Position numbers and translations under genes: made by a program. This document shows, one piece after another, positions 54,734 to 64,000 of a stretch of DNA of 64,000 bases. The notes beneath the pieces were generated by a model. The model was not told the origin of the DNA. It made no database searches and worked only from the letters and a program-made list of their open reading frames with translations. Position 1 is the stretch's first letter, and each line of letters opens with the position of its first letter. This DNA comes from Parapristionchus giblindavisi (Eukaryota; Nematoda; Chromadorea; Rhabditida; Diplogasteridae), in NCBI GenBank assembly GCA_943737045.1, contig CALSFV010000231.1:124001-188000 (forward strand), given 5' to 3'.

Positions 54734-55789
54734 TTAGGTTGACGGGAAAGTCTTTGTCTATTTTTGAAAACTTTATTTCTCCGAAGGAACAATCACACGA
54801 GATCAATTATACGTACCATCATTATTGACAACTTATGTACAATGTTCCACCATTTTATGGAACCCGTCCCTGTAGAACCCAGCTGGTCGCAGGGCAAAGT
54901 ATTGCTTGAGTGCAGCCTCGACACTTTCACGGGAATTGAAGGGCCTATATTGAAGGGCACGGGCTAGGTCTGCGAAAGGCCTGTAATTCGACAGGGTCAA
55001 GCCTGGAGAATACGGTGGTTGAGGGAGAACCATCCATCCATATCCAGCCAGTTCCTGCTTGACTTTAATGGAGATATGGGGACAGGCGTTATCATGATGA
55101 TAATACACTTTCTTGTCCTTCTGGCTTGAATGATCGACTCTATTCTTCAGATTCCATAGTAGTGTGACGTACTTGGCCCCAGTACTTATCATGCCCTCGG
55201 GGAACAGCTACCAGTTGATCACTCCATGAACTCCCCAACGCACTGACAGCATGATTTTCTTGGTGTGCGGGTTCGGTTTGGAGACATCCCCTGGGGTCTC
55301 TCCTTCTTCTACTCACTGGGCTCCCCTGTGGTTGTTTTCGTAGAGGATCCACCTTTCATTTCACGGGCACATTGGAATGGGCCCGTTTTCTCAACTTTCT
55401 TCAACGTATCCAAATCCAACTCACAGGGGCTCCCAGATCGATCCTGTTCATTGAAGGAAAAGTCGTCTTATTTGAAGCGATGAAACCAATTCTCGATGGT
55501 GTTGTAGTATGAGCATGTGTGTCATAAACATACTTCAGGAGGGTCTCCGAATCATTCATCTTGGTGTCGGATAGGAAGTGGTAAAGTATTAGTTGACGGA
55601 TGCGGATCGTACTATTTAAGTACATTGTTGCTCTACTAGAGCCTGACTGAAGGGAAGGGAACGGGGAGTTGCTTACTGCAAAGGCCCTTCACTGCTTGTT
55701 ATTCACTAGGAATGAGGTAACGCCAAAGTGCATCTGCGACGAGCAGTGAAAATAGAAAACCATGGACAAAGACTTTCCCGCCAACCTAA
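54734..55789 (-). mobile_element. Mariner element, decayed, 1,056 bp
   Basis: Inverted ends TTAGGTTGACGGGAAAGTC and TTAGGTTGGCGGGAAAGTC (complement of the right end), continuing CTTTGTC. TA duplicates on both sides (54732-54733, 55790-55791). Sister copies of the locus (for example near 59755, AACTAATAATCATAAAAAG) show the empty site. It is shorter than the usual 1.3 kb. Confidence 0.85.
54833..55480 (-). pseudogene. Mariner transposase pseudogene
   Basis: On the minus strand, VYYHHDNACPHIS keeps the second catalytic Asp of the DD34D triad, followed by PQPPYSPGLTLSNYRPF, where the third catalytic Asp is replaced by Asn. Upstream, KKIMLSVRWGVHGVINW is followed by a stop and an N-terminal remnant (NEQDRSGSPCELDLDTLKK) lies in another frame; the region between is shortened. 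It cannot make active transposase. Confidence 0.8.
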
Positions 55790-56468
55790 TAATGATCAAA
55801 AATAAGTGGTTGTTGTGACTTATCCAAGCGGACAAGATATCCATCTTGCAGGATATCCGCGAGCGCCAGGTGGCGGCTGAAAGCGAGACGCGTGCGGATG
55901 AGAACGATGTCGCGGCTACGTTATCGAGTGAGTATTGGGATTCTAGCACAATTTATGACTGTCCAATGTAAACCACCGGGGGCTATTCAGCCACTTCTGT
56001 GTCCTAATGATTTCGTGTTACAAGTATTTGCTATATTTTGAGAAGAATTACCATTTCCAATAGGTTCCGATTTCATTGGAAAAATAAATAAATTGTCTGC
56101 CATCTTTTGTGCCCTAATGATTACATGTTTCAAGTCGTTACTATAACATAAGGTGGATGTGTATTTCCAATACAATGTAGTCTAACCCCGAAGGCACAAA
56201 ACCAAATAATTCTTTGCAGATTTCTCTGCTCGTCGAGATCGCTTCGTGAAACTTACGACAGATCTCGATCGATTGTGAAAGGATGCAGGCGATGTGAGTA
56301 AATCATTATTGATTGATTAATGTGAGTAGATCATTATTGATATTGCGAGATCATATTGATTACGGTAGTGTTTATACTAGTGTGCAGTATTTGATTATCC
56401 GATAACGATAGTAAATGTAAAGTAAATATGTCCATTCATCTATCTCTTACAGTATCTGATCGTGTACA

Positions 56469-56676
56469 CTCTGGTATTTTGCCACTTAAAGTCTACTTAA
56501 ACTACGTCACAGACTTTAAGTAGACTTTAAGTAAACTTTAAGTGAAAGAACATTTGACGAAATGCATTACAGTATACCACACCACTTTAAGTAGACTTAC
56601 GTCTCACTTTAAGTTTACTTAAAGTCTACTTAAAGTGGGAAAGTTTAAGTAGACTTTAAGTGGCAAAATACCAGAG
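56469..56676. mobile_element. 208-bp palindromic MITE, family C, copy 2
   Basis: CTCTGGTATTTT and AAAATACCAGAG ends, CA duplicated on each side. The duplicate of this locus at about 61928 (GCGTACAGCAAGACG) lacks it. Arms are built of CACTTAAAGTCTACTTAAA-type repeats, different from copy 1, while GAACATTTGACGAAATGC in the centre is shared. Confidence 0.85.
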
Positions 56677-56682
56677 CAGCAA

Positions 56683-57445
56683 GACGATAGAGGAGAATAT
56701 GGTCGATATCCATAAGGATTGATTTATCGATTTATTTATTGATTACTCGCTGCATTAGCTACTGTAATCTTACAGTTTATCGATTGTTTTCTCTTATATA
56801 ACCCTGTTAACAAATTGATCTTTGATCTTTATTTATTCTTGGTGAGACTGTTTAGATGTTGATCTTTGATCATCACAAATAGAAAAAAACAATAGAGACA
56901 ATAGAGAAGAAACAGTTTCTTGAATTACTACCATATTTTACCTATCGTATTTCAAGTGAATCGATCAGAATATAAACATAATTTGTATTGATCTTGTCGT
57001 TGTAAATTATTCACACAACAGGGACATTTAACTTCAATTTATTCATGTAGGCTCATTCAATTCTTTCGCTATAGTCGTCTGGTCAAAGACTTTGTAAGGC
57101 TAGAACGATTCGTTCAGCAAGCAATTGACGTGTTTGCGCTTCTTTCAATCGTGGGCTGCAATATAATCAATGACAAATGACAATGACAAGCATAGCATCG
57201 GAAGCTAATGTCAGACAGTGTGACAGTCTGACAGGCTCCAATCGACATGTGACTACTCTCATAAATATTTAATGAGATGACTAAATAACAAAAAAAATTA
57301 TACAAAGAATAATATAAAATAACCTGTGATTTTGTTGACCTTTTACGAATATGAAGGAAGATGAGCAGTGACTGCCAGAATCCCTTAAATTATACGCGTA
57401 TCATATTGAAGCATGCAAAAATCGATAAAATCAAAAAAATAAAAT
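56683..57445 (+). repeat. Segmental duplication, left copy (with 61931-62760)
   Basis: From AAGACGATAGAGGAGAATAT to AAAATCGATAAAATCAAAAA the two copies are nearly identical. A tiny exon-like piece (SKTIEENMVDIHKD-stop) starts each. The right copy carries an extra 57-bp tandem repeat at 62447-62520. Confidence 0.85.
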
Positions 57446-57818
57446 AAAATAGCGAGAGTAGGAGAAGGTATGAATGGTCGATGATGGTTACGGTGGTACG
57501 AGGGGGAAATGAGGTATACGGTAGATGATGATATTCTGTGAATGGGAGAATGCCTACTGTATATCAGGATTACTGTCGCAACCGGGGAAGATAGAACGGG
57601 GAAAATCACGCTTCAGATTAGTTGTGTTCTCCTGGTGGTTCCCTGTTTCCGTGTTATTATACCATCATGCGATTTTATTAATTTTTGCTTTCATATCACC
57701 CATTTGTTTCGTACTGCAAATTGTGATTATCTGATGCCTGTCTAAAATTACTATTCAGCGAAAGAAAAACTGTAATTCTTTGATTTATTTCTTTATTTCT
57801 TTATTTACTGTCATTGCA

Positions 57819-58440
57819 GGAAGGATTCGCGACGATGGATCGGTAGCAGACAGAGGAGAATGATCTGAAGAGATCTGATTGTGAGATGAGAGAGGATTTA
57901 TCACTTTACGATTCTTTTTCGCTGTGACAAGGTCGTGGATACGGTATACTGTTCAACATTTGGCGTGGGATCTGAAAGAATTTCGTTTAATCTTTATTGG
58001 AGTCCGAAAGTCTCCAGCAGTCTATTATAATAGAATTAATAGGTTTTTTTCCATAATTTGAAGTGTTACTTTACTATAAATACATAACATTTGTTATAAA
58101 TAAATAAAGTAATAATAAAATTGCAGTCGGACACTTTTGACTCGTCCGGAATTCCACTACGAGATATCAAAGAATGAATCGAACTCAATGTAGATCATCA
58201 CAAGAGCATACACCAATGGGTGAGTTTCACGCCTTTTTTTGAAAATTCAAATGTTTTAAGCGCCAATTTGAACATTTATGTGATTACAGTGTGCTGCCAC
58301 GCAAGTTCTTGTCGGAGATAAGTAGGACGGGGCGAGGATGATGACGTCGGAAGAGAAGAAGGGACGATTATTGATTGATTTATTGATTGATCGACTAGTT
58401 GTAATTTTACAGTTTTTGACCTTTTTGACCAATCAATTGA
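57819..58440 (+). repeat. Inverted duplication, plus copy, with coiled-coil exon relics
   Basis: Complementary to 61268-61868 (for example AATCCTCTCTCATCTCAC there). It includes 57819-57900, an exon like 51538 (EGFATMDR then TAG) and 58290-58370, like the 52770 exon but with a premature TAG (GATAAGTAGGACG). Both relics are broken. Confidence 0.8.
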
Positions 58441-58499
58441 CCTGTTTTGAAGTGAACATTTTCATATTTAGACAAACTAATAAGCAAAAAAGTAGTTGG

Positions 58500-58690
58500 T
58501 GTGACTTGTTCAAGTAGTCAAGATATGCATCTTGCAGGATATCCGCGAGCGCTAAGCTGCGGCTGGAAGCGAGACGCGTGCGGATGAGAACGATGTCGCG
58601 GCTACGTTATCGAGTAAGTACTGGGATTTGTCTGCTCGTCGTACAACTCGCAATAATCAATCGATCGATTGTGGAATTTGAGTAGATCAA
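58500..58690 (+). pseudogene. Coiled-coil exon module copy 4
   Basis: TTGCAGGATATCCGCGAGCG is followed by CTAAGCTGCGGCTGG, giving an in-frame TAA, then the usual GAGTAAGTACTGGGA donor region and a shortened third exon. Confidence 0.6.
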
Positions 58691-59498
58691 TATTGATTGA
58701 TTGATCATACTTAAATTTGTTTTCGATCTTTGATTTTTGCGGTTTAAATTTTGCAATTGAAATCAGGATATACCTATGTCGATTGCTCGAGCCACGACCC
58801 AATTGGAGGATGGAGAACGAGAATGGGAAAAGGTGTGAATGGTTGATGATGGTTACGGTAGTACGAGGGGAATGAGGTATACGGTAGATGATGGAAACGT
58901 TGGTCTTTGAACTGGAGACGATATATGGTAGATAAGGATGGATTACTGTAGCATTAAAAATGGGAAGAGTCAAGCTTCAGATTAGTTGTGTTTTCCTGGT
59001 GATTCTCTGTTTCAGTATTTCCTCTTTGATATTATCCAAAAGTCCGAAAAGCGATACCATCTCTATAGACGTATAAAATGTACTTGTATAATCGCCTTGC
59101 TACTGGCTGCTAAACAGAGAAAGAACTATCGATTAATTCTCCACGTTTTACTCCTTTCCTTCCTCGCTATCTCTGATCTACCTACTATCTCGTTTGGATT
59201 CTCTCTCTAGAAATAGAAACACATTGTGGCTGTGGCTGGCTACTCTAGTACCAAATAAACAAGTGAATTTATACTTTTAATAGTGACGAAATTTTCCCTT
59301 TTAGTATATTTCATGCGGCAAATTGTGATTATCTGACGTCTGTCTAAAAATATTATTCAGCACATGATTCTTTTATTTATTTACTTACCTCTTTATTTTT
59401 ATTTATATACTATTGTAGTATTCGCGGCTTGTTTTGTATAAAAATAGCAAAAAATTATGATTATTTTATAAATATTTTAAATATATTTTAATAATTTA

Positions 59499-59855
59499 AG
59501 ATGAACACTCTTCATGAATTGAAGTTCAATCCTTCGATGATATGGTTGAACAATCATAGATTGAAGAAAGACTACAGAAGTTAATGGAGGAGATGAAGGA
59601 TACTGAAAGTAGAAGAGAAAAGATCAAAGAGAAGGAGCCGACGAGGCATAGGGAGATGGAGGTTCGTGTAACTTTGGAGTTTGTTTGAGTTAGCTGGTGA
59701 CTCAAATCAATTGACTTGTTTTGAAATTACCATTTTCATAAACAAACTAATAATCATAAAAAGTGGTTTTCGTGACTTGTTGAAGTAGACAAGACGGCGG
59801 CTGGAAGTGAGACGCGTGCGGATGAGAGGTCGCGGCGACGTTGTTGAGTAAGTAT
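59499..59855 (+). pseudogene. Coiled-coil gene copy 5
   Basis: First exon: DDMVEQS, TAG, IEERLQKLMEEMKDTESRRE then KIKEKEPTRHREME up to GTTCGTG. The second exon is cut: GACAAGACGGCGGCTGGAAG lacks the first codons and a further internal segment. The TAG falls where copy 3 has TCG, so the two copies were broken independently. Confidence 0.55.
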
Positions 59856-59922
59856 TGGGATGATTTTAGTACAATTTATGACTGTCCAATGTAAACCCCC
59901 AGGTGGCTATTTAATCACTTTT

Positions 59923-60760
59923 GTGCCTTAATGAGTTCGTGTTTCAAGTCGTTAAAATAATTTGTGGTGAATAGCCTTTTCCAATGGTCTGAAAATTCGA
60001 GATGCGAATTAACTAAAAAAATAAATAGACTTTCGAAGAGTTGCCTGCCGTCTTTTGTGCCCTAATGAGTTCGTGTTTCAAGTCGTTAAAATAATTTGTG
60101 GTGAATAGCCTTTTCCAATGGTCTGAAAATTCGAGATGCGAATTAACTAAAAAAATAAATAGACTTTCGAAGAGTTGCCTGCCGTCTTTTGTGCCCTAAT
60201 GAGTTCGTGTTTCAAGTCGTTAAAATAATTTGTGGTGAATAGCCTTTTCCAATGGTCTGAAAATTCGAGATGCGAATTAACTAAAAAAATAAATAGACTT
60301 TCGAAGAGTTGCCTGCCGTCTTTTGTGCCCTAATGAGTTCGTGTTTCAAGTCGTTAAAATAATTTGTGGTGAATAGCCTTTTCCGATGGTCTGAAAATTC
60401 GAGATGCGAATTAACTAAAAAAATAAATAGACTTTCGAAGAGTTGCCTGCCGTCTTTTGTGCCCTAATGAGTTCGTGTTTCAAGTCGTTAAAATAATTTG
60501 TGGTGAATAGCCTTTTCCGATGGTCTGAAAATTCGAGATGCGAATTAACTAAAAAAATAAATAGACTTTCGAAGAGTTGCCTGCCGTCTTTTGTGCCCTA
60601 ATGAGTTCGTGTTTCAAGTCGTTAAAATAATTTGTGGTGAATAGCCTTTTCCGATGGTCTGAAAATTCGAGATGCGAATTAACTAAAAAAATAAATAGAC
60701 TTTCGAAGAGTTGCCTGCCGTCTTTTGTGCCCTAATGAGTTCGTGTTTCAAGTCGTTATT
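59923..60760. repeat. 134-bp tandem repeat, six units plus a partial
   Basis: GTGCCCTAATGAGTTCGTG recurs at 60057, 60191, 60325, 60459, 60593 and 60727 (first unit at 59923), exactly 134 bases apart. Units are almost identical. The only difference seen is CCAATGG in early units versus CCGATGG in later ones. It is an expansion of intron sequence that is single-copy at 52070 and 56100. Confidence 0.95.
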
Positions 60761-60808
60761 GTAACATAACATGAATGCTGTTTTCAATATCATGACGAAC
60801 GGCTACAT

Positions 60809-61218
60809 TATTTATTTATTTTTTTTTATTTAAACACGTTTTATCAAGATGTCAATAGGGTATCTCCCCCAAAGCGGTTCGGGGTTGTGGAGAAGAATTG
60901 AGAGCTCTGACGTGAATGGCATGTGGTCCGGCTGGTGGTCCGTGCGTTGCGTTGAAGTATGATTGTTTTGCGGGATAGGCGACTCTTGATGTTCCTGTGA
61001 CCCGATTGAACCGCACAAATCAGCTTACTTTTACTGCTAGAGGCAGTGGACGGTATCCAGTAGGGAGGTAGCCATCTTCTTGGTCTACACTGCCACGGTG
61101 ACCATTCCGGCTTAGCAGGGAAACTTGCCGGGGAAGGAAAGGGAGAGAGGAAAGAATAGACGACCACTCGCTAACTTCAAAACGGACAAGAACATAATGA
61201 ACACGAACACGACACGAA
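60809..61218 (-). mobile_element. SINE-like or processed retroposon, about 410 bp
   Basis: Flanked by an 11-bp target duplication AACGGCTACAT (60798-60808 and 61219-61229). On the minus strand it ends GATAAAACGTGTTTAAATAA followed by an A-rich tail. Related copies of this intron near 52130 and 56190 lack it. GCGGTTCAATCGGG could be a B box, but no well-spaced A box was found, so Pol III origin is not shown. Confidence 0.75.
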
Positions 61219-61267
61219 AACGGCTACATAATGAAACAAAACCAAATAAGGACTGTCTACTGGACTG

Positions 61268-61868
61268 TAAGTGAAAACATTCGATAAACTGTAAAATTAC
61301 AACTAGTCGATCAATCAATAAATCAATAAATCAATCAATAATCGTCCCTTCTTTCCTCTTCCGACCTTTAGTCATCTTCTTCGCCCCGTAGTGCTCATCT
61401 CCAACAAGAACTTGCGTGGCAGCACACAACTCACGGTTACTGTAATCACATAAATGTTCAAATTGGCGCTTAAAACATTTGAATTTTCAAAAAAAGGCGT
61501 GAAACTCACCCATTGGTGTATGCTCTTGTGATGATCTACATTGAGTTCGATTCATTCTTTGATATCTCGTAGTGGAATTCCGGACGAGTCAAAAGTGTCC
61601 GACTGCAATTTTATTATTACTTTATTTATTTATAACAAATGTTATGTATTTATAGTAAAGTAACACTTCAAATTATGGAAAAAGACCTATTAATTCTATT
61701 ATAATAGACTGCTGGAGACTTTCGGACTCCAATAAAGATTAAACGAAATTCTTTCAGATCCCACGCCAAATGTTGAACAGTCTACCCTATCCACGACCTT
61801 GTCACAGCGAAAAAGAATCGTAAAGTGATAAATCCTCTCTCATCTCACAATCAGATCTTCAGATTATT
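61268..61868 (-). repeat. Inverted duplication, minus copy (of 57833-58440)
   Basis: The complement carries the 52770-type exon (GCTGCCACGCAAGTTCTTG) intact up to TGACTAAAGG, unlike the plus copy, and the same flanking AGTGTCCGACTGCAATTTTA. Confidence 0.85.
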
Positions 61869-61930
61869 ATCATCTGTTTGCTTCCAATTCACCGCCGCAA
61901 ATAGTAAATGTGTCCATTCCTCTCAGGATC

Positions 61931-62760
61931 TGACCGCGTACAGCAAGACGATAGAAGAGAATATGGTCGATATCCATAAGGATTGATTTATCGATTTATT
62001 TATTGATTACTCGCTGCATTAGCTACTGTAATCTTACAGTTTATCGATTGTTTTCACTTATATAACCCTGTTGACAAATTGATCTTTGATCTTTATTTAT
62101 TCTTGGTGAGACTGTTTAGATGTTGATCTTTGATCATCAGAAATAGAAAAAAAACAGTAGAGACAATAGAGAAGGAACAGTTTCTTGAATTACTACCATA
62201 TTGCACCAATCGTATTTCAAGTGAATCGATCAGAACATAAACATAATTCGTATTGTTCTCGTCGTTGTAAATTATTCACACAACAGGGACATTTAACTTC
62301 AATTTATTAATGTAGGCTCATTCAATTCTTTCGCTATAGTCGTCTGGTCAAAGACTTTGTAAGGCTAGAACGATTCGTTCAGCAAGCAATTGACGTGTTT
62401 GCGCTTCTTTCAATCGTGGGCTGCAATATAATCAATGACAAATGACAATGACAAGGATTGCATCGGAAGCTAATGTCAGACAGTGACAAATGACAATGAC
62501 AAGCATAGCATCGGAAGCTAATGTCAGACAGTGTGACAGTCTGACAGGCTCCAATCGACATGTGACTACTCTCATAAATATTTAAGGAGATGACTAAATA
62601 ACAAAAAAAAGTTAATACTAAAAATAATATGAAACGACCTGTGATTTTGTTGACCTTTTACGAATATGAAGGAAGATGAGCACTGACTTCCAGAATCCTT
62701 TAAATTATGCTCTTATGATATTGCTAGATCCCTGTAAAATCGATAAAACCAAAAAATAAA
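61931..62760 (+). repeat. Segmental duplication, right copy
   Basis: Counterpart of 56683-57445 without the palindromic MITE. A 57-bp block (GACAAATGACAATGACAAG, ATCGGAAGCTAATGTCAGAC) is present twice here and once in the left copy. Confidence 0.85.
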
Positions 62761-62928
62761 AAATCATTAAAGGCAGTTGGCATCCAAAAATTTCGATTCG
62801 AAATAGTTAAAATATTTGATCTCGTTAAAAAAAAGGTTTCTTTACTCCGATAATGTCAAACTGTTTCATTCACTGTAATGATCACTGATAATTAATTAGT
62901 TAGTTAGTATTTTGACGGTGACCGAGAC

Positions 62929-63015
62929 ATGGCGACGGTGGGGCGGAGACATGATCAGGAAGAACAGTCACTGAAGACGCCATCAGACAACAGGGATGAT
63001 CAGATCAGCTACTGA
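62929..63015 (+). CDS. Short ORF or terminal exon, unknown
   Basis: ATG to TGA, 28 residues (MATVGRRHDQEEQSLKTPSD...). The frame is open further upstream (FDGDRD). GC content is higher than in the flanks. No partner exon was established. Confidence 0.2.
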   Translation: MATVGRRHDQEEQSLKTPSDNRDDQISY

Positions 63016-63395
63016 TGTGTGATTATCCCACGGGCGCTCCATTGTACGTTTGTGGTTGATCGAAAAAATATCCTGGAACGGAATATTCACTCACCATGTG
63101 ACTTGATTCGCCCCACCAAGGCGCCCGAAGGGGGAATTGGTATTGCTGGAATAAGTTTCACGCTTGCATTTAATGTTTAACGGCGTTTCGGAAAATGCTT
63201 TTCTCATCTTTCTATCTATAGAAAAATAATAATACTAACGTTGCTGAATGAATTCTTGATTGAACACGTCTCTTATCTTTTCCATTTTGCACATCGCATA
63301 ATTCATGGTCAATACTGCTATAGTACACATAAAGATCTTTATTTCTGCAAAAGTTTACGGGATATTTTATAAATAAAGGACTTTGGATCAGGGTC

Positions 63396-63932
63396 TGATC
63401 ACGAACAAGGAGCAGTGGAAACATTTCATATCGCTACAATTCCGGTCGTTTCACAGAATCCGCCCTACCAAGACGCCCGAAAGGGGAATTAGTAGTGACT
63501 AGATCACGCAGTAAAGTAGGTACGAAGAAGAGGTTAGACCCTCCGGATTGCCCTTTAGTTTTCACTCGCCTAGCAGTGTTCGACGGGACAGAAGGTACGG
63601 TAACTGATGGGGCCTGATTACGGTAGGTGAATAAAGCAAACCCATCAACCATGCATGGGCGCCGACATGGGGTGCCCCTTGTAAAATTAGGGCTTTTCGA
63701 AAATGTGTGGAATATCCCCTATAAAAATGACGTTTGGGCGAAATTTTTCAAAAAAAGGAAGATCAACTACATGCCCGATGGTTGTTCTTCCTTCCCCTCT
63801 ACCTCACTGGATTCTTCCCCGAATCGGAGACTCCGATCGAACCCGTCTTGATGTCACTATCACCCTCGACCACGTTGAGATCCCCACTGCATCGTCTGAT
63901 GAACTATTCTTCTACAGAATCGATTTGCTGAG
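63396..63932 (+). CDS. Partial gene at right edge, unknown function
   Basis: One exon is open from 63396 (or from an acceptor CGTTTCACAG ending at 63455) to the donor at 63595, reading RRPKGELVVTRSRSKVGTKK and ending VFTRLAVFDGTE. A second exon ends at 63932 (LLR before GTACAGT) and reads DSDRTRLDVTITLDHVEIPT then SSDELFFYRIDLL, which looks like beta strands of a C2-like sandwich, though I do not assign it. Its left boundary is unclear because a MITE piece precedes it. AGGCGCCCGAAGGGGGAATT at 63118 repeats the start of the first exon. Confidence 0.45.
63648..63760 (-). mobile_element. MITE family G, truncated copy 5
   Basis: CATGCATGGGCGCCGACATG, CCCCTTGTAAAATTAGGG, ATAAAAATGACGTTTGGGCG; the far end is missing. 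Confidence 0.7.
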
Positions 63933-64000
63933 GTACAGTACCGTGCAAAAGGTTATCAAGTTTTGGTTTTTTCGTCATCACTTTTTTTCAACCTCAACCG

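Larger units (their letters stand above)
54484..56278 (+). pseudogene. Coiled-coil gene copy 3, mariner in its intron
   Basis: First exon about 54487-54642 (NTLRDRIDDRV, then TAA, then QSSIEERDTEV...KEKEPTRHREMK). Second exon 55851-55928 (DIRERQVAAESETRADENDV). Third exon 56220-56278 (NFSARRDRFVKLTTDLDRL-stop). The last two have intact splice sites and matching phase. A TAA in the first exon, where copy 5 has GAA, breaks the frame. The product would be a charged coiled-coil rod. The mariner lies between exons one and two. Confidence 0.5.

Noticed and set aside
59923..60760. 134-bp repeats as a centromeric satellite
   Set aside because: Only six units and the sequence is an intron segment found once in sister copies.
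60844..61167. 107-codon and 62-codon overlapping ORFs in the retroposon
   Set aside because: They use different frames of a non-coding insert; no recognised domain.

Overview
This window is nuclear DNA of a multicellular animal. Genes are split into short GT-AG exons, base composition is AT-rich, and most of the sequence is transposons and their relics. The gene families seen (SOS-type PH/REM exons, MATH domains with coiled coils), introns often of 40-400 bases, and the very frequent octamers TACTGTAG/TACGGTAG beside exons suggest a nematode, probably rhabditid. That is inference; no rRNA, mitochondrial or other marker is present to prove it. Most protein genes below were assembled by hand from exons with matching splice phases.

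Layout: 1-610 is the C-terminal GIY-YIG endonuclease end of a canonical Penelope-like element (minus). 2.1-4.7 kb holds a long foldback element nested in a MITE. 5.3-8.3 kb has fragmentary plus-strand exons and a 36-bp minisatellite. 10.8-16.9 kb is a hAT MITE from which a four-copy, 1,057-bp tandem array grew; copy two carries a 5'-truncated LINE. 17.8-22.4 kb is a Penelope-like element with permuted domains (GIY-YIG first, then reverse transcriptase), an intact 887-codon frame and 131-bp terminal direct repeats. 23.6-25.9 kb (minus) is a five-exon gene for a 186-residue single-pass membrane protein that I cannot assign. 28.5-39.1 kb (plus) carries the PH and REM exons of an SOS-like Ras exchange factor, interrupted by about 5.6 kb of nested palindromic elements and apparently lacking the catalytic Cdc25 domain. 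40.2-44.6 kb (plus) is an intact eight-exon coiled-coil/MATH gene. 41.6-48.1 kb is again dominated by long palindromes. 48.8-63 kb is a patchwork of decaying copies of one coiled-coil gene on both strands, with a mariner, a SINE-like insert, a 134-bp tandem array and direct and inverted segmental duplications. A partial gene runs off the right edge.

There is no operon-like system. The strongest novelty candidates are the intact permuted Penelope-like element with a possible ribozyme remnant in its repeats, the dense cluster of foldback elements with base-exact nested insertions, a 208-bp MITE whose arms differ between copies while staying self-complementary, and the unassigned membrane protein gene.
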